From Stomoxys calcitrans (taxonomy: Eukaryota; Arthropoda; Insecta; Diptera; Muscidae), in the NCBI RefSeq assembly GCF_963082655.1, contig NC_081555.1, positions 14,973,262 through 15,037,261 of the forward strand: DNA of 64,000 bases, given 5' to 3'. The notes under the pieces are model-generated. The model saw nothing but the letters and a program-made list of their open reading frames with translations, did not search any database and was not told where the DNA came from. A program made the translations under genes and the position numbers. Of this stretch, positions 55,237-63,889 are shown piece by piece; position 1 is the first letter of the stretch, and each line of letters begins with the position of its first letter.

Positions 55237-55440
55237 TTGTTCAGCGATGAGGCTCATTTCTGGTTGAATGGCTACGTAAATAAGCAAAATTGCCGCATTT
55301 GGAGTGAAGAGCAACCAGAAGCCGTTCAAGAACTGCCCATGCATCCCGAAAAATGCAGTGTTTGGTGTGGTTTGTACGCTGGTGGAATCATTGGACCGTA
55401 TTTTTTCAAAGATGCTGTTGGACGCAACGTTACGGTGAAT
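55237..55440 (+). pseudogene. Central transposase fragment
   Basis: Reads MFSDEAHFWLNGYVNKQNCR then IWSEEQPEAVQELPMHPEKC, SVWCGLYAGGIIGPYFFKDA and VGRNVTVN. FSDEAHFW carries the first catalytic Asp of the IS630-Tc1-mariner DDE/D fold. The frame then enters the right arm, where it reads antisense sequence to 55,560, so the last ~38 residues are not transposase. The domain between the arms is a remnant of a larger gene: both later catalytic residues are deleted. Confidence 0.85.
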
Positions 55441-55844
55441 GAACACATTTCGAACCGAACACTGATTTTGGTAATAAAATTCAATGATTTGCAAGCGTTG
55501 CTCGTTAGTAAGTCTATTCATGATGAAATGTCAAAGCATACTGAGCATCTTTCTCTTTGACACCATGTCTGAAATCCCACGTGATCTGTCAAATACTAAT
55601 GCATGAAAATCCTAACCTCAAAAAAAATCACCCTTTACAAAGAGGCGTCGCCGCATGCTGTTCGAACTCGTCTATAGAGAGGTGGTCCCTTGTAATTGAA
55701 ATTTAACTTGATATGATATTGAAATGAGAGAAGTTAGCCCCCGTTCCATAATGGAATATTCATTGGAAAATTTTAACTTTGATTAGCTATCTGAGTGGGA
55801 TTTTGTGTGGGAATTGGAAATTAAAAACAAACTCTTCTGTCTAA

Positions 55845-56225
55845 TTTAAGCCATATCGGAAAAAATTGAGCCTTCTAGGGGCTTATTAAGGAAGATATAT
55901 CTTCCTTATATATCGACATAGCCCATTTGGGATCTCTTACGACCTAAGTCAATAAAAAGTATATGTGCACAATTTCAAGTGGATATTTTGATTCGTTCCA
56001 CTTCTATCATATTTTCAATAGACCTTGAACCATGGAGCGTATGATTTATATTAAATTGTTAGTACATCAATGAAAAGTGCCCTAAAATTGACAATTGAAA
56101 AGCGATTTCCAAATTTTAAAATGGGTTCAGCAGACAACAATAGTTACATTTTAATGCAGTTAAAACAGTTTATTAATAATTGTGTGCTTCTGAAACGAGC
56201 AAGTTAAGCCTGTCCGTCCGGCTGT
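55845..56225 (-). repeat. HINE-related core fragment plus reversed-motif unit (second copy)
   Basis: AGCCATATCGGAAAAAATTG, AAGTATATGTGCACAATTTC, ATGGAGCGTATGATTTATAT, AAAGTGCCCTAAAATTGACA, TTAAGCCTGTCCGTCCGGCT. Same order as 54,390-54,810, about 1.42 kb downstream. A perfect 22-bp palindrome (TAAGGAAGATA/TATCTTCCTTA) lies at 55,888-55,909. Confidence 0.75.
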
Positions 56226-57685
56226 AGCAAAGAAAAAGTAAATACGTGTTAAATTCTTGGGAACCCACAACATTGGATTCTACTTCTTACCACGGATGTT
56301 GGAAATAGAAATACAATACTGCCTAAAAATTTGCAACTATATCGGCAAGAAACAGGGCTTCTAGGGTTCAAGCATGTCATATTTGTCCGCCCAGTAGGCG
56401 ATTGAAAGACAGTTTTCAATTTCAATTTTACATAATATTTTTCATGTGTGTTCCTTTTATCCCCCAAGGACGAAAGCAAATTGATTTATTTTTTTTTAAC
56501 AAAGTAAAATTGCAAGCAGATATTGATTCTCTTCAGTTCTTCTTCATTTTACATTCAATATTCCCCACGCAATACTAATCCAATTTTTTTTTAAAGTGCA
56601 TTGCCACTGTTTTTCCATTCTTACACCCAAGAACATGCAAAGCATTTGTTTTTTCTTTTCTTTTTCTTTCTTAAGGCAACAAAGAAAAAGGAGAGAGTAC
56701 ACTGCGTTAGCCATTCACTCAATGGGCACTTACTTTTGCCAATATAAACACATATTGTATTCTTTTATGGGCATTTTCATTTTTCATGGCGGCTTATATG
56801 AGTGTCAGGCTTTAGAGTGGCTTCATATATGGTCTTGTTTTCGTTTTTATTAAGAAGCTGTAATTGACCAACAGCCAGCAGCCAACAGCCTCTATGCTCC
56901 AACACTTTAGAGTTCAATGCAAATGCATAAAGTTATACAAAATGTACAAGACAGAAAAAAAAACTCAAAACACACAACAACAATTTTTTTATTTGTTCAC
57001 AACATTTTGATCGATACATAAACCTCAATGGTTTCCATTGAACTCTGAACTCACAACTCAGCAAACAAAATTGAATTTGGCCTTTTTTATGTGCTGTGAA
57101 ATCGCTGTTGTTAAAAAAAAAACAACAACAAAAACGACCCAACGCACCATCCTGAAAGGTCATTAATCAATGTGTTGATGCTGATGGCAATGGCGATGGC
57201 GATAGAGGAGACATGTCGAAAAGGAAATGAATTTGAATATGGAAATAAAGTTAAACGCCAAATGAATGAATTACATTTAAATGGAGAATTGAAAAAAAAA
57301 ACTAATTTTTTTTAGTATCATTTATTCTATTTTGTTATAGGCTTGTAAATGAAAAAGCAGATGTTTATGTAGGTTGTGAGTTATGGACCAAACACTTGAT
57401 TGATTGACAAATGACAACAACCAAAAATACAAAGAAATTCCATGGAAATATTTGTGCTTGAAAAACAAAAAGTTTTAAATTGAGTTTTAAGGGTAATTTA
57501 TTTTGAGGATAACAAAAGTCTTGGAAGTAATTGAAGAAAAATAAAAAATAAGGAAATAAATTATGCCAAACAAATGAACTAGTATTCCCTTTAAAAAAAA
57601 ATTAACTTTATTCTCAAGATCATCATTAGATTTTAATTTAAAACAAAAATTTAACTTAACATATGACAAGTTTTTTCCAAATATG
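56226..57685. other. AT-rich spacer
   Basis: No recognised gene or transposon; scattered A and T runs. Frames up to 85 codons have no domain. Confidence 0.5.
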
Positions 57686-57689
57686 CCTC

Positions 57690-57935
57690 ACATTCATATA
57701 AATCATACGCATTGGTGCACCATTTGCGTTAAAAATTATCAGACGGACGGACAAAATGGCATTACACGTTCTAAAAGTTCACTTTGGTAAATACTGTATA
57801 TTCATGCCGTTTAGATAACAATGATGTCAGCTACTAAACGCAGTTTGAATCATAAAAATCGCTTATCAAATGATGATGCTATAGGTACATTACTTTATGT
57901 ACTCACATATTATTATAAATCATACGCTCCGTGGT
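57690..57935 (+). repeat. ~225-bp unit bounded by two motif cores (copy 1)
   Basis: ATATAAATCATACGCATTGG (57,703) ... CAGACGGACGGACAAAATGG ... GATGTCAGCTACTAAACG ... AAATCGCTTATCAAATGATG ... TTATAAATCATACGCTCCGT (57,920). Confidence 0.82.
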
Positions 57936-57949
57936 CAAAACATATTATA

Positions 57950-58186
57950 TTGGGTTGCCCAATAAGTAATTGCGGATTTTTTAAAAGAAAATAAATGCAT
58001 TTTTAATAAAATTTAGAATGAACTTTAATCAAATAAACTTTTTTTACACTTTTTTTCTAAAGCAAGCTAAAAGTAACAGCTGATAACTGACGGAAGAAAG
58101 AATGCAACTACAGAGTCACAAGCTGTGAAAAAATTTGTCAACGCCGACTATATGAAAAATCCGCAATTAATTTTTGGGCAACCCAA
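57950..58186 (-). mobile_element. mariner-derived MITE, copy F
   Basis: TTGGGTTGCCCAATAAGTAA to TAATTTTTGGGCAACCCAA with TA at 57,948-57,949 and 58,187-58,188. It lies between a motif core (57,920) and the start of a HINE. Confidence 0.92.
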
Positions 58187-58195
58187 TATATGTTT

Positions 58196-59273
58196 TTATA
58201 ACCACCACCGAAGGTAAAGGGAATATTAGTTTGGTCATTTCGTTTGCAACATATCAAAATATTAATTTCCGATCCTACAAAGTATGTATATTCTGGATCC
58301 TTGTGAAATTCTAAGACAATTTAAGGATGTTTATCCGTCTGTTCGTCCATCTGTACTTATGTCCTTCAGTATTTACTTCTGTCCCCTGTCTGTTGAAATC
58401 TCGCTTCAGTCTTTAAAAATTTAGATATTGAGTTGAAACTTTGCACAGCTCCTAAGCTTTGCTTCGAAGATGGGCAGTATGGGACAAAATCTTGATATAA
58501 CCCCCATATAGACCAATCTGGTTATTTAAGGTCCTACGCCCATAAAATAAACATTTATTACCATTTCTCTCTGAATTTGACATAGCGAGTTGTGTTAGGC
58601 CCGCACTGAGTGGGTTCAGGATCGGACTATATTTAAAAACAGCTGACACATATATCGTTCTCCCGATGTATGGTCGTAGGCCCATAAAAGCCGTATTTAC
58701 TGCATGATTTCACTGAAATTTAGGACTTTAAACATTCCTGCTGAGTATGGTCTAGATCGAACTATGTTTTGTATATATGCAGACATACATATATACTGAT
58801 CTCCCGATTTGAGGTCTAAAGGCATTTTGTTGCTGAAGTTTTGAACAGTATCTTGTGTTTAGCCTCTCAGCATCCATACTGAGTATATCTAAAATCAGAA
58901 TACATTTGGAAATTGCTGCCATATATACAGATTTCCCGATTTAAGGTTTTGGGCCAATAAAAATCACATTGCTTGCCCGATTGAGTTGTGTTAGAACCCT
59001 TTACATTCTTACCAAGTATGGTTCAGATCGAAACATCGAAAACAGATTATTTATTACACGATTTAGCTTTAATTCTGCACAGTGACTTGTATTAGACCTA
59101 TACACATCCTTCAATTTATTGCTCGATTTTATTGAAATTACAAATAGTGATTTGTGTTAGACCCCTCGAAGCTCGAACCGAGTTAGGATCGAATAGGCCT
59201 ATATGTCGATAAATCTGTTATGGGTTCAAAAATAGTACGATCTGGCCGAACTTTTAAGTTTGCGTATTGTTTT
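58196..59273 (+). mobile_element. HINE copy (third subfamily), eroded 3' end
   Basis: TAACCACCACCGAAGGTAAA, TTTGGTCATTTCGTTTGCAA, TTATCCGTCTGTTCGTCCAT, core units with AGTTGTGTTAGGC and CATATAGACCAATCTGG-type phrases, and an eroded end GATCTGGCCGAACTTTTAAG near 59,250. Confidence 0.75.
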
Positions 59274-59404
59274 TAAATTAAATTCGAATATAATTCGCAT
59301 GGCCATTAATCTCGACAACCTCTGGAAAAATATAATCGAAGTGAAATTTTTACATTAAAAAGAAAATTTTGTGGATATGACAATGTTTTATCCAAACATG
59401 CCTT

Positions 59405-59650
59405 ACATTTATATAAATCATACGCTCTGATGCACCATTTCAGTTCCAACATATCAGACAGACGGACAGATTTGACTCGCTTGTTTGAACAGTTTACTTC
59501 AGTTATTGGCGTACTTGCACTGATTTAAAATCTCACTGATGTCAGCTACTATACGTACTTCGAATCATCGAAATCGCTTATCAATTGATTGTGCTACAGC
59601 TATTTTTCGTCTTAAACTCCCATATTATTATAAATCATACGCTCCATGGA
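59405..59650 (+). repeat. ~225-bp unit bounded by two motif cores (copy 2)
   Basis: ATATAAATCATACGCTCTGA (59,418) ... CAGACAGACGGACAGATTTG ... GATGTCAGCTACTATACG ... AAATCGCTTATCAATTGATT ... TTATAAATCATACGCTCCAT (59,635). Collinear with 57,690-57,935. Confidence 0.82.
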
Positions 59651-59779
59651 CCAAAAAAATGTTTCTTCCTCAATGATTTCTAGCTAGTTTTAGATTTTTC
59701 TTTTCCACCCAAATTGCAAGAAATACTATTCTCGAGTAGTTTCCAAAGCTGTAATCAATCTGTAGAGAGTAAAAATTCC

Positions 59780-59935
59780 AAATTTGCCCATGCACATTCC
59801 ATTAAGGAACAGGGGCAAACTTCTCACATACCAATGAGTGCTGTCCGATTCAAGCTTAAGCTCAGTAGGAAAGGGCCTCCTGTTAATAGTCCGAATGGCG
59901 TGTTAAAATGTGACACCTTTTTAGGGAAATTTTTA
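59780..59935 (-). mobile_element. SINE copy, head missing
   Basis: TTTGCCCATGCACATTCCAT, ACTTCTCACATACCAATGAG, GCTGTCCGATTCAAGCTTAA, GGGCCTCCTGTTAATAGTCC. It fades at about 59,930 into a HINE-like core. Confidence 0.82.
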
Positions 59936-60338
59936 AATAGCCCCCATATCAAATGGTACAGTGCGAATCGGTTAACATATGACTATATAATTGCAATTTT
60001 AGTTGCTATATCAAAATCTGAGCCGATTTCTATAAAATTCACCAATTATGACGAGACTTATAGAAGAACCCCATGTGCAAAATTTCCTGAGAATAGGTTA
60101 ACAAATGATGATACAATTACAATTTTAGTCCAAATCGGGCAAACATATATATGGGAGCTATATCCATATCTGAACCGATTTTTCCTATTTCGATAGGCTT
60201 TGTCTCCAGGCCAAAAAAAAAAGATTGTGCCAAATTTGAAGACGATCGGATGAAAATTGCGACCTATACTTTGTACACAAATTAACATGGGCAGACGGAC
60301 AAACAGACAGACGGACAGACAGACGGACAGACAGATGG

Positions 60339-60373
<35 letters not shown>

Positions 60374-60552
60374 GACAGACAGACGGACAGACAGACGGAC
60401 AGACAGACGGACATATCTAAATCTAATCAGAAAGTGACTCAGGGTCGATCGTTATACTTATCATTAGGTCTATCTCTCCTCCATCTAGGTGTACAAACAA
60501 GTCCACTAAGTACCACAGTAGTGGGTACTTAGTGGACTTGTGTGTGTAGGGT
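59936..60552 (-). mobile_element. HINE-like copy (second subfamily) with long CAGACGGA microsatellite
   Basis: ATATGGGAGCTATATCCATA, AATCGGTTAACATATGACTA, a microsatellite of GACGGACAGACA units at 60,290-60,415, then GATCGTTATACTTATCATTA, CTATCTCTCCTCCATCTAGG and the 5' end TAGGGTATAAAAA. Same layout as 21,540-21,760. Confidence 0.75.
60497..60541. repeat. 18-bp perfect hairpin in the HINE-like 5' end
   Basis: ACAAGTCCACTAAGTACC (60,497-60,514) and its exact reverse complement (60,524-60,541) around a 9-base loop. Confidence 0.92.
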
Positions 60553-60914
60553 ATAAAAATTGTAAGAAAAAATGAAACCAACGAGATATTTTCATAATTC
60601 TTTTCTTATATTGCAGATAAAAATGTCTTTAAAAACACATAAATAAATGTCGCCCGACATTTTTTTTAAGAAAGACCTTAAACACCCATTTTGGAAAAGA
60701 TAAATATTTTTCGCATCGGCATTTCTTAGTAAATTTTCTGGGGAAGATACAAATATAGAATGATAACAAACATTTTTGCATGGGTTTAGGGGACATATAA
60801 AGAAATATATATATATATAATCCCAAATGGCCGTAGCTATGGTGGTAAATACAAGAATTTAAGGCCGGCACAACTTCATTCCATTTTTACTTATTTTCCG
60901 ATGCTTCACAAATA

Positions 60915-60958
60915 ACGATTAATTATATATTTTTTTCTTTCATTTCAGGTAAGATCTC
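60915..60958 (+). promoter_or_regulatory. Candidate recursive (zero-exon) splice site, strong form
   Basis: A long pyrimidine tract (TTTTTTTCTTTCATTTCAG, AG at 60,947-60,948) is followed directly by GTAAGA, with a branch-point-like TTAAT about 28 bp upstream. The juxtaposed 3' and 5' splice sites are the hallmark of ratchet points in long fly introns. No exon-like sequence follows. Confidence 0.4.
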
Positions 60959-61099
60959 TCAATATAGTCAACAGGTTTTTTTCACTTTCTAAAAGGTAGG
61001 ATTTATTTTGAACTGGATAATATAATTCATAACATGTCTTTTCTATTGAGCCGTTAAGCTGATTAGCTTAATTTTTAAAGCCTTTTTAATTTTTCATTA

Positions 61100-61195
61100 G
61101 TTGGTACCATGTTGCGTATGATTTATTTATTTACTTGCACCCGATTGCGTATGATTTATTTATTTACTTGTACCCGGTTGCGTATGATTTATATA
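61100..61195 (-). repeat. Three reversed motif cores in tandem
   Basis: TTGCGTATGATTTATTTATTTACTTG at about 61,112, 61,145 and 61,179, about 33 bp apart. Confidence 0.85.
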
Positions 61196-61322
61196 ATTCA
61201 ATATTATATTTGCGAAAAAAGGCAAAGTTAAAAAATATAATGAATTTGAAATGAAAAAAGGTATTAAATTTATTTATTTTACTTCTTTATTAATTTCATT
61301 ACTTATTTGTTTATATATTTAA

Positions 61323-61600
61323 CTAGCTGGACCGGGCCCGCTCCGCTGTACCTTCTTTTACTTTATATGGAACAAAATTTTCCTTGCAATATTTATTGTC
61401 CACAATGAAAGAGCTTTTAGTGAAATACCATGCTACGAAAATAGTATATCGCTTGACTAACATTTTAACAATATAAGTGCCTTTATCTGAATCCCATATG
61501 ATCTTTATTGGTCTACGAATTTAAGTTTGTATGTAAGGTGTATTCTATTCTTAAAATACTTAATTTCAGCCCGATATTCTCATGATGTCTGATTTAGTGG
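61323..61600 (+). other. Leader of a tandem-repeat element
   Basis: AACTAGCTGGACCGGGCCCG, CTCCGCTGTACCTTCTTTTA, CTTTATATGGAACAAAATTT: a GC-rich opening quite unlike the surrounding DNA, leading straight into the ~130-bp tandem array. It looks like the end of a mobile element, which I cannot name. Confidence 0.45.
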
Positions 61601-63160
61601 TGTTTTTGGCGGAGAGGTGGTCCCCCAGATACTTTGCCCTGAAAAAATATCAGCATAGTGCTCTTCTCTCAAATACCATTTATTTAAACCCCATATTGCC
61701 ATTGGCTTAAGAGGAGTTTACACGATGAGGCGTCCCCCAAACACATGAGCCCAAAATAGGTTATCAAATTCGTTTTCTAATCTCAAATACCTTTCATTTG
61801 AGCCACATATTGCCATGGTCGAAAAAATTTTTTCCTTTGGGTTGTTTTGGGGAAGGGGTGATGCCCTAAATACATGGTCCTAAATTTGGATATCAAATTC
61901 GTATTCTACTCCCTAATACCTTTATTTGAGCCCCATATTGCGATGGTCACTAAAAAATTGCTGTTTGTGGGGTATTTTGGGAAAGGGGTAGACCCCCAGA
62001 ATATTGGTCCCGAAAATGGGTATCAATTCTTGCTCTACCCCCGAATACCTTTCATTTAAGCTCCATATTGACGTGATCGGTAAATATGCCCGATTTAGGG
62101 GTGTTTTGGGGATTGGGATGGTCCCCCAAACATTAAGCCCGGAAAACATATCAGCAACGTGCTCTATTCTCATATATCCATATATCATTTATTTGAACCC
62201 CATATTGCTATTGGCCTCAGAATTGGATATCAAATTCGTTTTCTAATCTCATTTAAACTCCTTATTGCAAAAGTCAGCAAATATGTCCGGTTTGGGGTAT
62301 TGGCCCTAAAAACTATAAATATTTAGTTCCACTCTCTTTAAGTCCCAAATTGTATTGGTGAGAAAATGCGTCATATTTTGTGTCATAGGTTATGGTGGTG
62401 GGATGTCCCCTAGACTGTTGGTCCCTAATGTTGATATCAGATACGTGGTCTACTCCCATATACCTTTAATTTGAGCCCCATATTTCCATAGTCGGCAATG
62501 GACGGCTACTCAGTGAGTTGGCCTTGAAAATATATATCGGATTCGTGTACTACTCTAAAAGCCCTCTTATTTGAACCTCGTATTGCAATAGTCAGCAAAG
62601 ACTTCCTATTTGGGTGGTGTTGTGGGGGAGGAGACACTTTTCCCGAATATTGATATCAAATTCGTGCTATACTCCCAAAGACCTTTCATTTGAGCCCCAT
62701 ATTGTTATGGTCGTAAATTTTGCCCCTTAAGGGATGGGTTTGGGGAGAGGCGGCCCCCTAAACACTTGCACCCATATTTGGATATCAGATTCGTATTCTA
62801 CATTCAAATACCTTTTATTTAAGCCCCAAATACCTTTTATTCCCATGGTCAGTAAATAGGTGCTGTTTGGGGGGTGTTTTGGGGAAGAGGTGGACCCCCA
62901 GAAACGTGGTCCCACATTTGGATATCAGATTCGTATTGTACTCGCAAATACCTTTCATTTAATCCCATATTGCCATGGTCGGTAAATATGTCCGATTTAG
63001 GGGTGTTGTGGTGCTTGGGGTTGTCCCCCTAGCACTTGGTCCGTCAATTGGATATCAGATACGTTTTCTTATCCTAAATACCTTTCATTTGAGTCCCATA
63101 TTGTCGTGATTGTTCTAAATATATGTTTGGTGGGTTTTAGGGTGGGGCAGCCCCCCTAGG
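61600..63160 (+). repeat. ~130-bp tandem repeat, about 13 diverged units
   Basis: Unit phrases: AATACCTTTCATTTGAGCCC, CATATTGCCATGGTCGGTAA, GGGGTGTTTTGGGGA, GTGGTCCCCCAGACACTTG-type and GGATATCAGATTCGTATTCT. Spacing is about 125-140 bp, with two short units near 62,250 and 62,325. It ends against an RTE fragment at about 63,160. Confidence 0.88.
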
Positions 63161-63845
63161 TACCCCATCCGATTTTAGTGAGACCAGAACGGCCTCAATT
63201 TCTTCGCAAGTGGGTGGGACCGTAGATATATTCCTGCGTGGGTTTCGGCACACAGGGGCACTAAAAAGATCGGAGCTTGCGTCCTCTGTTGCTGGTCCTT
63301 CGCGGATGAAGAAACCGCGCCATCGCTCTAATTGTTGTTCGGGTGTTGTTATTTCCGATTCGTCCTCATCTTTTATTGTTGCCGTTGGTCTTATCTTGTT
63401 GCCGCTCATTTGTTTTAGTAACTCATAGCCACTATTCATGTTTCCAATATTAGTTGCATTTTCGGCTTGCTATGCCAGCATATTGAAATATATTCGCTTA
63501 TCTCTGCGAACTAGGCATTTGGCCAGCGAGGCGGAGTTGCGATATTCAGTCCTTGCTGTGGTTTTTGTTACATTTAATTTTGCCGTAGCAGAGCGTAAAC
63601 GTTTCCGGTGTTTTTTTTTTTTTTCTTTATAGTTTCGTTGCTTATCCATGGTTTTTGGGATCGTCGAGCAATGCCTTTTATAGAGATGGCCATCTCCTTA
63701 CATGCTGCTGTTATGTCGACCATTGTATGGATGTTATTTTGCAGCTTCTCCGTTAATGTTGCCTTGAATTCGCGCGCTGTTTCTGAGTCTTTCAGGTTTA
63801 AGAGGTTGAACTTTGTGCTTTTTGTTTGAGTACTTTCCACGACGG
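63137..63845 (-). pseudogene. RTE-like LINE ORF2 fragment (endonuclease-RT linker)
   Basis: Minus strand: a first frame (63,840-63,574) with FNLLNLKDSETAREFKATLT, then TAACKEMAISIKG and KPWISNETI; after a shift, a second frame (63,439-63,137) with TTPEQQLERWRGFFIREGPA and PPTCEEIEAVLVSLKSDGVP. This is the linker between endonuclease and RT in RTE-type elements, where xxRWxxHF and EIxxAIxxLKxGKAPGxD are typical; here the last block is degraded (KSDGVPRG). It is followed on the minus strand by the tandem repeat, not by RT. Confidence 0.75.
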
Positions 63846-63889
63846 CTGGGCGTAGAAGTCTGTCTTATTAGAAGTCGATGTTTTATTTA

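Larger units (their letters stand above)
55028..55635 (+). mobile_element. Young palindromic Tc1/mariner-superfamily element (rosa-like), internally deleted
   Basis: 608 bp, starting AAGGGTGATTTTTTTGAGGT and ending in the reverse complement, flanked by TA on both sides. The inverted arms (55,028-55,221 and 55,441-55,635) are 194 and 195 bp; in the stretches I compared they match except for one base in an A/T run. The unpaired centre is the middle of a transposase. Such near identity indicates a recent origin or conversion between the arms. Rosa-like (DD41D group) is my tentative family call from the central peptide and the MNRLTNEQRLQIIEFYYQ start; the second and third catalytic Asp regions are missing here. 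Confidence 0.9.
54872..55770 (+). mobile_element. SINE copy split by a rosa-like transposon
   Basis: The head has box A TAGCCTCAGTGG and a damaged box B (GGCTTCAAATCCTGG); the body continues to ACTATGCCATGTAAAAACTT. After the insertion (55,028-55,635) it resumes CAAAGAGGCGTCGCCGCATG to CATAATGGAATATTCATTGG. Removing the insert and one TA restores a continuous SINE. Confidence 0.9.

Noticed and set aside
60058..60532. Frames with (Ser-Val-Cys-Leu)n and (Thr-Asp-Arg-Gln)n repeats
   Set aside because: Both are translations of the GACGGACAGACA microsatellite in a HINE-like element.
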